Part shown: piece by piece, positions 44,029 through 55,909 of the stretch | Position numbering within the stretch: position 1 is the first letter of the stretch | Layout of the letters: the number at the start of each line of letters is the position of its first letter | Assembly: GCA_963681505.1 (NCBI GenBank) | Contig: OY811974.1 | Location: forward strand, 11,540,988-11,604,987 | Length of the DNA stretch: 64,000 nt | Direction of reading: 5' to 3' | Source: Eunapius fragilis | Lineage: Eukaryota; Porifera; Demospongiae; Spongillida; Spongillidae | Position numbers and translations under genes: made by a program | The notes under the pieces: model-generated | Told to the model about the DNA's origin: nothing | The model's database searches: none | What the model saw: only the letters and a program-made list of their open reading frames with translations

Positions 44029-45331
44029 ATGGGTTGGCTTATTGGATTGATGTCCGTCCTACTTGCCGCGGCAATTACACGGGGAACTTACGGTCAGTCT
44101 GGCCTGACTGAAGAACAAAAGCAACAGTTTGTCGATGCTCACAACAGCCTTCGTAGTAGGGTTGATCCACCTGCGACCAACATGGAAACTATGGTACTAA
44201 TAGTCCTGTCTGCATGTGAATGCATGCTTGCTTGCACTTCATAATGTACTCACTCTTGCGTTGCAGTCATGGAACGATGAGCTCGCGACCATCGCTCAGG
44301 ACTATGCAAATAGGTGCATTTGGGGCCACAACCCAAGCCGCAATTCAGAATCGTTCTTATACGTTGGGGAGAACATTTATGTTACAACTGGCACAGTATC
44401 CGATTACCGCTCTGTTGTTCAGACTTGGTATGACGAAGTCGCTGATTATCATTATTCTTCCAACACCTGTGATCCAGGGAAGGCCTGTGAACACTACACA
44501 CAGGTGAGCAGAGGGGCTCGCTGGGCAACCCGCTGTACCGAGTGTGAGGTATACGTGCGTACGCGTATACCGAAGGGTACAAATAATTCTGCATGCATCT
44601 GTACTGTGTTATGTGAGCACGAGTTGTAACAATTCTTTTGTGTGGTGCATTTTCAAAAAATCAAAAGTGGCGCCGGCGGGTACCGATTGCGCGTGCCAAC
44701 AGGTACGTACAATTGAGCTGCCACACTACAGGTAGTCTGGGCAACGAGCAACAGTTTAGGGTGCGGAGTGAACAGATGTCAAACGTTAACAGATCTTCCG
44801 TCCTACAAAAATGCTCTACTGGTGGTATGTGACTACGGACCAGGGTAAGTTATATACATGTAGACCTTATGCACCAAACCATGCGATGAACGGTATTCCT
44901 TCAGTACTGTGTATTGTACGATATAGTATTTGAGGAATACCGTTTATCCAATTCAGCGCTTTAAAATGACTTCATCGTTTGTGCATGCGAAAGGTCAATT
45001 GGCATTTAATTACGTCTGTTATATGTTACTGCCCGATCCGCTTTAAAGGTCGGCCCGCTTCCAAGCCGGTTGACCGGGTTTAAAACCTACATGCAAAACT
45101 GAATTTGTGTATATGCAGAGACCTTAGTCTCGTACTCAGACCCAGATTCCCAACAGCTGCGGATGGATTACATCACCGCTACCGGTGATGTAATCTGTTG
45201 GGAATCTACGAGACTATGGAGACCTATAAATGATCTATGGTATTCGTAATGTCAAAGAAATTCATATATATTTGTTCGCTTTCAGAGGGAACTACGCAGG
45301 AATGAAACCATACGCCTCTCTAGCAGAGTAG
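44029..45331 (+). CDS. Secreted CAP (SCP/PR-1) domain protein 2, paralogue of the 32-kb gene
   Basis: Exons 44,029-44,193, 44,267-44,503, 44,732-44,844 and 45,286-45,331 have exactly the same lengths as in CAP 1 (165, 237, 113 and 46 nt), so the product is also 186 residues. The signal peptide is MGWLIGLMSVLLAAAITRGT. Differences are few: SRVDPPATN for GNVDPTATN, CEHYTQ for CGHYTQ at the second CAP histidine motif, CQTLTD for CRTLTG, and a C-terminus NYAGMKPYAS. The Gly-to-Glu change is in a highly conserved signature and may alter the cavity. An upstream ATG at 43,996 is out of frame with the leader. Intact and probably expressed. Confidence 0.9.
45127..45215. mobile_element. Hairpin MITE in intron 3 of CAP gene 2
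   Basis: GTCTCGTACTCAGACCCAGA at the left; the right arm keeps GATTCCCAACAG pairing and ends CTACGAGAC, having lost the repeated CTGGGTCTGGG piece. TA on both sides. Orthologous to 33,081-33,187. Confidence 0.7.
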
Positions 45332-45929
45332 AGGAGAAGAAGGCTATGCTATGCATGTAATAGCACTTATTCGACATGTATAGTACCCAGTTGAATACTC
45401 GTCACATATTCATGTATTTCATATGATGGATATGTGCAATCAGCGCGCGGGTAACCGTCCACTCTAAATTCTTCCATGGAATCGCGGCCTGAAGAACGTT
45501 TCCAATCAGAGCAGTCTATATACGCACAGTTGTAGCAGTTATGGGTTCTAGCCTGCATGTATGCATGGATGGGATGTGAGAAGTGGACATATGCATCATT
45601 TAATATCAATTAGTAAAGCTTTGACATTATCATACTGATGTAGTCAATTTATCGCAGTGAAGGAAGGATTTGGTTACCTGCCTTAGCAGGGTTCGATGTA
45701 TAGAATTGATGACGGAATTTATGAACATTCTGTGTGCGCTTCGATTTCTACTCCTTTTTCCATTTTGGCATTCATCAAAAGGCCGAGATAAATGTGTGTG
45801 CGTGCACATCAAAAGCATATAATGTCATGAGAACATGCTTAGGTAGGAGTAATAAGATAGAGAGCTGAATGCATAATTAATGATTCAGAATGGTTTAATA
45901 TTTCAATACTGCTTAACTTGATGCTATTT

Positions 45930-47930
45930 GTGCAATGCATAGCTCCAAAAAAAGTATTATGGTTTCATTGAGAAAAAGCAAGGCAAACTTGCATTAATTG
46001 CACATCATTCAGGAAAATTGCAATTACTGGCATGGGAAATCTAACTTCAAATTGGGTGTTGTTTGAATCCAGCAGACAATATAACTTGTTCAGGTATAAC
46101 AAGCTGCCCGTGTCATTGACAACATGCTATCGCCAGGCTGCTGATCAACAATATGGTCGTTACAATTTCACTTGAATATGTGGCGGGCGCATACAACATG
46201 CTCACTGCCTACAGCACCAAAGTAACAAAAAAATGATCTTCCTGTGCATGCATGCACAGTGTGATTTATGCAGCCAGTGACTCCGTTCATGGCTGTGCTG
46301 TCAGAATTAAATTCCATTGCAACCTGATCCTTGATGTAGGTTTCTATGTCAGCAGCTGAGCACTAATGCATAGCTTGCATACCCCCCGCCCCCCTCCCCC
46401 ATAGCAAACATACTATAAGTGCACACAATTAACTATTCTCCATGGAACGTATTATTTTTATTCCAATGGCCCAATGTACACTCATTCACGCATGAAATGC
46501 GTGAAATTCCCTAACGTTGTTAAATAACCACACAATTGTAAAAGCACAATTTTGCTGTATTCTAATAAATGTAAACCCAACAACAACGTTTTACAACACG
46601 ATTCCCTCGGTTTAACAACGAAACTGCATTACTTATTCAACATTTCGAAATACCTATTTTCCCTGTGGCACATGCACACATATTCATAGCATTCATGTCG
46701 ATCCTGATTAGCGCACTTTGCCGGGGAGGAGGGAGGAGGGGCAGGGAGGGGAGGACGAGAAGGGAGGAGTGGAAAGCGATGAGGGGCGGGGACGGCTGAC
46801 CAAGAAATGTGCATTGTTAGCAGCTGACATATGCGTTGCAACTTACCAAAAACAGTTTACGAGGTTACATGTAGATCATGCGTAGAGTGTATAGTACTAC
46901 GTACAGGAGTTGACTGTAGTGTTTACATACTTTCCCGACTCTCACGTCACCTCCTCCTACCTTTTGCAACAGGCCGTTGCATCGCAAACCCATCCAATTT
47001 TGTTCGCGCTGCATGGTGAGCAATCCATATTCAGCAACGATGCACAGGCCTAGGAATGCAGTATTTGAGAATGTTCATTTAACAAACTGCTTGCCGACTC
47101 CGCCCCTTTGCGTCCAGAATCTCATACCCTATACAACACCCTTGATTACACAGCCTATTGCGTAACTGATCTAGAGGTTATCCCAAACACGAGTGTTGCG
47201 TGTGTCAAGTTATTGGGAATCACTTACACATGAGGAGCAACGATCAGCTGTTAAACTCATCAATAGGATTAGTCCTGATTAATACAATTTCGGTCGTTTG
47301 AGGAACGAATTAGATGGAAAATATGCTGCCATCTAAATATGGTGGCGTAGTCTACGTGAACAAGCACTAGTGCGGGAGCTCAGGATGTGACCTGCATGGC
47401 AGCATGTAGATTGATATGGATAAGAAGGACTGATCGCCTTAACATATAAGGTTGTTGAAGAAGTGTTAGAATCAGTCTAAGCATATTGTGCATGACCACT
47501 GGCAGATCTGTAACCCCGTTTTTTTTTTTTTTTTTCACTGCATAATGTGAGAGTGCATGCTGTTACGGGTACCTAACGGTGGCTTAAACAAATTGAAGCG
47601 CATATGTAAAAGGACACTCAAGTCGAAATGCTCTTAGCTTAGTTGCAACGATTCGATGGAACTGTCTGTCACCTTAGTATAATAAGTTGCCATGGGCCCC
47701 ATGAGCTAAGCCGACAAAAATTGTCTTAGGCTATATGGAAATGTGGATTTCCCAAACGGCTTTACTGCCGTTGACCGGTCATTTCTCCATATGGCCAATG
47801 CAATGCACAAAGTGAATATCTACCATGCACACCGGCTTAATATACAGCATACATAAATATGAATGGCGCTACAAATGTGATACGCATGTGTTGGCTGTAT
47901 TTACTGGTAAAGCCGCTTCGATTCACGTCT
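45930..47930. other. No gene supported downstream of CAP gene 2
   Basis: A minus-strand stretch at about 46,140-46,370 reads IKDQVAMEFNSDSTAMNGV and GRSFFCYFGAVGSEHVVCAR, possibly decayed transposase, without a clear family. A T20 run lies at 47,519-47,535. Nothing else is supported. Confidence 0.4.
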
Positions 47931-47939
47931 TTGATTCGA

Positions 47940-49940
47940 TCAGTGGTGGGACTTGGACTTCACCTTTCGAGGGGGTTGCGTGGGTACAGGGTTCAAGCAT
48001 TCCTTTACTTGTGCTTGGGAGCTACCAAACGCATCAGCAAAGGCCGTTATACCAGCTTCCTCCCCGCACTTAACCAGAATTTTAAGTCTCTCCATGTCAA
48101 TTACAGAGACGGAAAGTCCCTTATAGAGCGACTGCAGCTTCTCGTCCTCTCCATGGCATCTACCGCGTTTAAACTCCATCATATGAAATGGAACGTAAAT
48201 AGATGCCTTGAACACCTCGACAGATAAAGGGAGCTTGCTGTGGAGACCAAGCAAAGAGGCCAAGTAGTACGCGTGCTCTACGATGCAAGCCAGACGCGAC
48301 GCACACACGACAGCTTCGGCGGTAGGTCGTAGGGCCATTTTCGGCGACTTCCAGGCTACCGAAGAGCAGATGCACGTTAGAAGTGCTGGAGCCAAGGTCT
48401 CTTCGGTTATGACGTTCAATTTGAACGCCTGCACGATGCTAGCGTATACTAGAAGTGATACCATGTAACTGTTGAAACGCGGAAGTTCTGAGGCTGTATT
48501 GTCGTGCATTATTCTGTCACACATGCTTTGGAGACCTTTTGATAAGGGTGATGTTTGGTGTAGCTGGTCTTGGCTTATCAAGATGGCACATGCTGACATC
48601 ATTTTCTGCTCCGGGGAAAGAGCAGTGCGAAGCTTAGATAGCAAACTAGCTGGGCAACTTCGTACCGGTACGTCTTTCCGGCCCGCATGATGGTGCAGTC
48701 CGTATTCTGCTACACTTCGGAGACTCAGTAAACTGTACATGCATTTGCGAACTGGGAGGAGTTTCGCGCAAACGTCATCGCTTGCCTTTTCGTCAGGCAG
48801 CATTTCAGTAGCATTGTTCCAATAGACAGAACAGTTAATAATGGACAAAAATTGCATGTTCAACTTTCCGCCCATTATTTCGGGAACGAGCGTATGTACA
48901 TCAGCCGGGCTGGGGGCAGCACTTGTGCTGATTGAGTCTCCATAAAACCTGTAGCAATGTGTAACAGCCCTGCCATAATGTGGGCAGCGATCGCAGATAC
49001 GACGTATCTCTGGGATCAAAAGAAATTGACGAGCAGATTTGCAATCCTTTTTGCGCATCTGTATCCAATTCGCTGCCCACTCGACATACGGGGGTGTCAT
49101 CTCTAAAACACCACGGAACTCTTCGTCTTCCGTGTAATGTCGAGTGTAGTCATTGCCGCACAAGATTGAAAGCGCCGGAAGGCACTCCTCGGGTATGCCT
49201 AAGCTCCTGGCCAAACCAACGGGATCAATTGTTTCGCAGCGAATGTCGTCCGGCTTCACGTTCATGACTGGTAGCCTTAATTTGAGCGTGTCAGCCCTGT
49301 CAAAAAACTTGCAGTGTATAGTGGAACACCCCGTCATCATCGCTAGATCTGTGTCCGACGTCAATATCCCGCAGACGTTCGGATTCTCCCTGGCATGCTC
49401 CGCCATAAACCGATCCGCTTCTCCGTTGCAAATAACCACCTCTACGCCATGTTTCTGAAGTACCTCCACAACGTAGTGAAGAAATAGACTTCTTAGCCCA
49501 ATGCGATGCGAGAAGGGCCTACCATTGATGTCGTCATATTGACAAAATTTGATGACGTGAGCATTAACGCAATGTTTGCCTCTCTGCCCATCCAGCCACG
49601 CTTGCAGCTTTACCTCCATATCGCTATTTGCAGATCCTCTAGGTCCATCAGCGAAGAATACTGGGCGCACTTTGATACACTGCAGGGCCTCGACGAATTG
49701 TAGAATTCGTTTTGCGTATTCCTCATAATCAGCCCCATGCATGTGACTGTATTGCGAAAATTCCTTTGCTTTCACTATTCCCTCGTGAAACGATTCCAAT
49801 AACCATATGATGACAGAAATAAAATCACAAATTACGATGGCTTTCCCACCTTTTTCGTAAGCTATACTCTCCAAGCTGAATGACCGACTCCTAGTGTCTC
49901 TGTGCCTGCGAATGTAATTGAGAAGTCCCCGGGCACCCAT
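47940..49940 (-). CDS. Asteroid/FAM120-like protein with XPG-type nuclease fold
   Basis: Intronless. I place the start at the internal ATG (49,940), because MGARGLLNYI matches the fixed N-terminus of XPG/FEN1-type proteins (MGxxGL); ten in-frame codons upstream would mask it. The product is 666 residues. XPG-N region: AIVICDFISVI and VRPVFFADGPRG. XPG-I region: VEVVICNGEADRFMAEHARE and CGILTSDTDLAMM, followed by SLGIPEECLPALSILCGNDY. Acidic positions that bind metal in FEN1 are largely kept (D in CDF, D in FADG, E and D in GEAD, two D in SDTD). The remaining 350 residues are helical and typical of asteroid and constitutive coactivator of PPAR-gamma-like proteins. Catalysis is not shown; relatives act in signalling or RNA binding. 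Confidence 0.8.
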   Translation of the reverse strand: MGARGLLNYIRRHRDTRSRSFSLESIAYEKGGKAIVICDFISVIIWLLESFHEGIVKAKEFSQYSHMHGADYEEYAKRILQFVEALQCIKVRPVFFADGPRGSANSDMEVKLQAWLDGQRGKHCVNAHVIKFCQYDDINGRPFSHRIGLRSLFLHYVVEVLQKHGVEVVICNGEADRFMAEHARENPNVCGILTSDTDLAMMTGCSTIHCKFFDRADTLKLRLPVMNVKPDDIRCETIDPVGLARSLGIPEECLPALSILCGNDYTRHYTEDEEFRGVLEMTPPYVEWAANWIQMRKKDCKSARQFLLIPEIRRICDRCPHYGRAVTHCYRFYGDSISTSAAPSPADVHTLVPEIMGGKLNMQFLSIINCSVYWNNATEMLPDEKASDDVCAKLLPVRKCMYSLLSLRSVAEYGLHHHAGRKDVPVRSCPASLLSKLRTALSPEQKMMSACAILISQDQLHQTSPLSKGLQSMCDRIMHDNTASELPRFNSYMVSLLVYASIVQAFKLNVITEETLAPALLTCICSSVAWKSPKMALRPTAEAVVCASRLACIVEHAYYLASLLGLHSKLPLSVEVFKASIYVPFHMMEFKRGRCHGEDEKLQSLYKGLSVSVIDMERLKILVKCGEEAGITAFADAFGSSQAQVKECLNPVPTQPPRKVKSKSHH

Positions 49941-49974
49941 TGATTTAGTCCGAAGTACACTTCTTGTCAACAGT

Positions 49975-51180
49975 AATCTTCGAGCGGACCTACAAACCTA
50001 CAATAGAGAACAAGGTATAAATGTTTAGATGCTGACGGGAGAGTCCCTGGGGTAGTCCCACAACATATCCAGTCACGTGTGCCCTAGTCGCGTTCCCAGA
50101 CCCACTGATAAAAGCATCATCCTAAATACAACGGTAGGAAATACTATATTTTATTTCTTCCATGGCGCATGCATATTGCATAACAGTCGCGTCGTAATTC
50201 TTTATCATTGCATCATAAAATTGTATTGTGACGTATAGCTTGACACATATGACATGCCATCTTGCTGTTTGCTTACGGAATGATTCGATGTACCACGCTC
50301 CTGTTTTGGGGGGAGGGGGGCACGATTGTTTCATTCCATTGAAAAGTGGGCAAAAAGCCCTACGCCTCCTAACGAAAATTTTTCCGTAGCAACGGGGCTA
50401 ATTACGTCCTTAGCGACAACCTATTCAGAGAACGAAGCCTTTTTGGCAAAAGGTGTTTAGTCTTTTAGTCTGGGCTATTGAGTGTTTGTTTCTACTGAAC
50501 TTCACGCACTGAACTACTTGAAAGACAGGCACTACCGTTCTACTGGAAGCATGCTATTAGCTCGCTAATACGGTGGGTGTTTTTGGAGTGGGGGAGATAA
50601 ACCGTGCTCTACTCACTGGCTCTACAAAAGTTTCAGCCCTAATAAGGTCCACTGAAATTTTTATAATATGACCGCGGTAGGTTTTCCAGTTAGTTTTTAT
50701 TTAGAGCTCGTGGTGCCGCGATTTTTAACGGAATATTTTAGTCTTTGGAATATTGCTTATTATCGCTGTTCTGACACCATTTTATTATTCAAGTCTGTTG
50801 TGACTCGCGTACGTTTCTGCCTCTGACAGTCGCAAAAGGTTTAGCGTCCACCCAACCACTTTGGGCTTGGTGAGGGGCTAAAGGAGCCTTAGGAGGGTAT
50901 GGGTGAGAGCTGTAAGCTTCAGAAGCTGTTACAAGTTACACAATAACATGTACTACCAAAGTCATGGCCTTGGTTGTGGACCTGCAAGCGTCCATACATG
51001 TATCTTGATCATGAGCTTGCACAGTGATAAGATAACTGTGTTATAAGAATAGTTCTGGTGTTGAATGTGAGAATGGTGGTCTATAGTCTCCCCCCCCCCC
51101 CCCCCCCCCCTCCCAAATGCAAAAAAAAAGTGTAATTGAGATTATGGTTATCCAGCAATGTCTACTGTATGAAAGAGGAG
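49975..51180. other. Upstream region of the asteroid-like gene; no gene seen
   Basis: Non-coding as far as I can see, with a C21 tract at 51,090-51,110. Confidence 0.45.
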
Positions 51181-51189
51181 ACAGAAATA

Positions 51190-51500
51190 TTATACTGGCA
51201 TGTCCATATAGTGGTCAGTATAAAAATACACATGACTGGTATAAATGAGTGCACTTGCATTTTGATAGATAGTAGTGTACATAGGCTGAATGGTTATGCT
51301 GGCATGTCTGTGCTTGGAATAAATAGGGAGAGTTCTTTACAGGCATGCCTAAGAGTGGTATGAAGAGTTAGAGAGAACATGCTACATGGCATGTCTGTGA
51401 TAGGAATAACATAGGCAGCAAACCTGACCTGGTGAGTGGTATAAACAGGAAGAGTGCTTATAAAGGCACGCCTAAGAATGGGCAGAATGAAAGGATGCTT
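51190..51500 (+). repeat. Degenerate short-period repeats
   Basis: GGCATGTCTGTG and related GGCATGCCTAAGA, followed by TGGTATAAA-type text, recur at irregular 50-60 bp spacing about six times. Too diverged to define a unit. Confidence 0.45.
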
Positions 51501-52149
51501 ATACTGGATGGCCTATAAGGCTAGTGTTACATTGATCAAGTATGTGCTGTGCAACATACATTTCTATTGGCTGCATGCATGTTGTATATATAGCGGCAGG
51601 TTCAAGCAAAATAGGACAATGGCACAAAGAAACCTCCAATGATGAAGGTACTGGTTAAACAAAGGTGGAGCTGTCCTTTTTTAATGGTATGATATCTTGG
51701 GAGGGGAACAATATGTTAGAAACATCAAGAGTTCACACTGACTCATACCAACACTAGGTATGCATGCACCATTTTACAACTGCCTATGGCATACAAAACT
51801 GTTGTAAGAGGATCTCATTTAACAAGTCATCAAACGAGCAGCAGTTGTATAGAGCTTTGAATTCCTTTTTTTTTTTACACACATGATTCCAAAGCCTCTG
51901 AATTATGTGCGCGGAGCGAATTATTCATGATTTAGGTCGTATGTTATTTTGATTTATACCAGCGGACAGGAGACGCGGCACCACAGGATAAAGATATGGA
52001 CTTACGAGGATAGGATGATACTACTTGATTCTTTTGTTTTTAAGAGGACTTATAAGGGCGGAAAAAGAGTTACAACGCCCCGACTGAAAGGATTATTTAG
52101 CGCCAATTTGGAACCTTCGTATGCGCGTAAGAAAAAACAGCCCAGAGGT

Positions 52150-53200
52150 CAACAGATCTAAGTCGGGTACGAAAAACTATAATGTTCAATGAAGTGACAA
52201 CATCTTGGGGTAAGTGGCTCCATACGTATCACACGTTCAGTGAAATAATGCGCTCGGAATGCATGATGGGGTAAATGTTTGGATCGCAGAATACAAGGAT
52301 GACCTCGGATGGAATACGGCCTAGCCGGATTGGTGAAAAAAAACTCTCAAAAAAACTCTCAAAAGGTAAATCAACCAGGTTATTATAGATCTTGTAGCAC
52401 ATGACAAGGTCGTAGAAGACTCACCTGTACTCTAAGGGCTGTAAACCCAGGTTCGCAAGGCGATCATCATAATCCATATATGGTATACCAGCACGTTTGA
52501 TTATGGCAGGAGTGAAAAATCTCTGAAAACATTGAATTCTTTATGGAACCATGCAGGGATTCCAAACTTGGGTATTATTTTCCAGAAGGGGACGAACATA
52601 CACCTAATATAGACGCACAAGGAGAGACACATCGTTAGAATGAAAGCATTTTAAGAGAAGACAGCTCCTATTGAAAGCCATGGCGGCAATATTTGAGCAG
52701 TGCATACTTGGTGTAAGATCTGAATTCAAACACACCCCAAGATCTCTTATTGATGATACGAATTGCAAAGGAATACCAGAAAGTGAGTAAGGTGAAGTAG
52801 GCTCGTAACCATGAGAACCATGCAAAGGAAATGACAGAGCACTTGGAATAAGCAACAGTCAGCTGCCATGTCTTGGACCATGAACAAAATTGATTTAAGG
52901 ATAGCATAAGTGGTGTATTTTGATTTTTAATATAACCAAGGTACAGTTTTGTGTCATCGGCAAAGATTTTAATGCCAGCTGGATATTGGACATGGTTAGG
53001 AATAATAACTACTGGTGATGGATTTAGGAGAGGATACATCAAGACCTACATATACGCATTGTGTGCTGTCGTTTAAAAAGGCTCTTATCCACTGAAGTAA
53101 GTTTGATTTAAAGCCATAAGCCTCAACCTTTAGCAATAATTTCGAATGGGAGACAGTGTCAAAGGCCTTAGCAATATCAGTATACACAACATCCACACCT
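52150..53200 (-). pseudogene. LINE (CR1/jockey-like) reverse-transcriptase relic, second family
   Basis: Minus-strand pieces in order: VVYTDIAKAFDTVSHSKLLL, FKSNLLQWIRAFLNDSTQCV, IKIFADDTKLYLGYIK (catalytic FADD kept), FCSWSKTWQLTVAYSKC, then in another frame FVSSIRDLGVCLNSDLTPSM, and further C-terminal text (YDDRLANLGLQPLEYR, DLVMCYKIYNNLVDLP). The order of reverse-transcriptase blocks is that of non-LTR elements and it differs from the relics at 8, 31, 37 and 43 kb. Frame changes and stops break it; the 5' part with an endonuclease is not present. Confidence 0.78.
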
Positions 53201-53776
53201 TCATGCCATTGTCAACATTCAATGTCCAATTGTTCAGAGTTATTAGACGACGGATATGCTCGCCGGAGTAGTTTTGTCAGTAACTAAGTATATACGAGTT
53301 TAACTAAGTATACATGGGTTTGAAGCAAATATACAATTGCGATCGTTAAGATATGCGTCTACGCGTAGACGCATATCTTAACTTTAAAGTTGATGTAACC
53401 ACAAATAACACGTTTACAGTATCATACATACTGGTTTGCTTGTTGCAGTTTCCTTGCAGTATATATCCCGTTTGAAGCAGTTACATTCTACGTCAGGCGA
53501 CTCAGGCCAGGCCAATTGTATATTCCAACATAACGCCTAACTGCAAACTAATAACAATGAGTAACAGCTGATAAACGTACCTATTGCGCGCCTATTGCAT
53601 GCGTAACAGCTGCCCGTATAGCATGCAAGCTAAAAAAAAAACATCCACGAAATAAAATTTATTACTACAACACAGGCAACATCCTTCGATAGAATTGCAC
53701 TCCCTGCTAGAAAGAAAAAAAGGATGAAGGGGGAAATAATCGTCCTCACCAGGATTCGAACCCAAAAAACGTGCTT

Positions 53777-53925
<149 letters not shown>

Positions 53926-54089
53926 ACGGATAGCCATGGTTATATTTATACACATGATTAATGTTATACTTATAATCATTAAAATCAGAAGATCAAGAAC
54001 AAAACAAAATGGAAAGAATCAGATTTAAAATCGACTTATACAGTACAACTTATCCACCCACACACCTTCCATCCACACACCTGGGGTGC

Positions 54090-54426
54090 ACTCATGATGC
54101 TCGTACACACCAGCCCTCATACCTCTTGTAGTGGACCACGACATCTTTCAGCATCAGGAGCACCAGGTTTGATGCTGGCTTAATGTCATTGCCTCACATG
54201 ATTAGCAGCAAGAACAATGTATTGAGCCTGCAATTGCTACCCATTGGCACTGGACGCAAGCCATGGTTTTACAGGGAAGTTCCATTGGCTGTGTTAGAAT
54301 GTCTAAACATACTGGGTACTCAAGTTGGTCCAGAACAGACAGATTATCCTTTGCGAATGGAGGTTTTGGATAAGGATACTCAGATGAATTGACTGGGGGA
54401 AGGGGCACTCTTAATGACACATCCAA
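54090..54426 (-). pseudogene. RING-type zinc-finger fragment
   Basis: Minus strand reads DNLSVLDQLEYPVCLDILTQ, PMELPCKTMACVQCQW, then GSIHCSCC and a stop; in another frame the text continues IKPASNLVLLMLKDVVVHYK. The C..C, C..C and final C..C pairs fit an incomplete RING. The following 'KPAS..L..LKDV' pattern is one I associate with RING proteins carried by transposons in corals and sponges. Broken by at least one frame change. Confidence 0.45.
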
Positions 54427-55040
54427 TGGTCATTTTTGGGGTTATTTCTGGTAAGCGCCCTTTATATCACTGACACTTTGCTGCTTTTCCACTCCTTTTC
54501 AAGTGCCCATTTTGCATTTTCATGAAAGTGCTTACATCTCTGTATGCATAGCAACACTTCATTTTATGTGGGCACATGTGTAGTCACCTACCTTGCATTC
54601 CCAGTCTGAATGCATCTCCCACAGAATAGGGGCGGTACCGAATATGTAATGAATTTTTCTGTACATGGCACTGATCACCCTGTCTAATGCACATCTGCTG
54701 GATGGACAGAAGTGTTCAGGATGAACTCTGTTGTCATTGTTGTTGATATCAATACCAAAAGAATATTGATCAATTTTGCAGCATAAATCAGTGATATGTA
54801 ATAGTTAGAGCTGTGATATGCATTGGCTAACACTTATCCTCCTTCTCAGCTAGTGCCACCAATAGAAATTCTTCCAGACTGCTAAGTGTTACCTTGGTCC
54901 GCACATGCATGTTTGCAACCCCCAGTTGGATAAATAATACGACAACCTTGCTTTTATAGTACCTGAATTTGACCTTTTACAGCAGCCACACACCCTATAT
55001 TTGTTGCATGTGAATTCCATTGCCTGTGGTGTATACTATG

Positions 55041-55168
55041 TCTACCATGTCATTGTGTATTTTACCATGTCATTGTGTTTTCTATCATGTCATTGTGTAT
55101 TGTACCATGTCATTGTGTTTTCTATCATGTCATTGTGTATTGTACCATGTCATTGTGTATTGTATTCA
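55041..55168 (+). repeat. Tandem repeat, unit about 21 bp
   Basis: CATGTCATTGTGT recurs about six times, alternating ATTGTAC and TTTCTAT spacers (that is, a two-unit higher-order period near 42 bp). Confidence 0.85.
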
Positions 55169-55194
55169 TGTTTAAACAAGCTCAACTCATGCAG

Positions 55195-55196
<2 letters not shown>

Positions 55197-55235
<39 letters not shown>
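55197..55235 (+). repeat. Poly-G tract (G39)
   Basis: The longest homopolymer of the window. Confidence 0.9.
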
Positions 55236-55236
<1 letters not shown>

Positions 55237-55482
55237 GGCAAGAAACATCCAAGCCAAGCCACCACTTAATGGTAACCTGACATTGAAGTGACAGAGAAAT
55301 GTGGGATAGCTAGTGATAATAATGATAATTCAGTTTTTAAGTTCTTTTAATTCACTCAGACTCTCTTCCATAAATGCCGCTCCTCCACCACGTATACTAA
55401 GGACGGCCGATGGCACTGATTTCATCGTTTATACCTTACACAAGACATTGAAGAACCAAAACAGAACTAGTTAAGCGCACCA

Positions 55483-55523
55483 CCCCCCCCCCCCCCCCCC
55501 CCCCCCACCCCCCCCCCCCCCCC
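55483..55523 (+). repeat. Poly-C tract (C24, A, C16)
   Basis: About 250 bp after the G39 run and on the opposite strand, so the two could pair as a large imperfect hairpin. Confidence 0.9.
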
Positions 55524-55909
55524 ACCCCCTCTAACCTCAGGGATTAGTTTCGGTTCCGTGCGCTCGTCTTTGACGCAATCGCAATCGTCGCATGGGTTTG
55601 TGTAAACGCGTAGCGCGTATTCTCGTTCGGCACAAGTTCGAGTGTCATTTAGGCACAGATTGTACGTGCCTGGGGTAGTGAAAAACCGCGTATGAATGTA
55701 TTTTATACAGTTTTTACGAACGTAAGGGAAGTCTGAAATAAGGCTTAGACTATAACCGTATTTATAATGAGATTTCTCTCATCCCCTTAGCGCTATAGCT
55801 AGCTCTGGATCGTTCCCACGACCGTTTATACCTATAAATTTCAAACCTATTTTCCTCCTCAGGATAGGGCACGATTCACTAGCGTGTAAGAAATTAGATT
55901 GCTTGATCA

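Noticed and set aside
49941-49970. Ten-codon N-terminal extension of the asteroid-like protein
   Set aside because: XPG-fold proteins need MGxxGL at the very N-terminus; the second ATG supplies it.
53740-53775. tRNA gene suggested by GGTTCGAATCC on the minus strand
   Set aside because: Only a B-box-like motif is present; the place of the tRNA body is a CA/GT microsatellite, and the T-stem does not pair well.
55197-55523. G39 and C24/C16 tracts as arms of a designed hairpin or mobile element end
   Set aside because: Homopolymers pair trivially; the flanking sequences show no inverted repeat.
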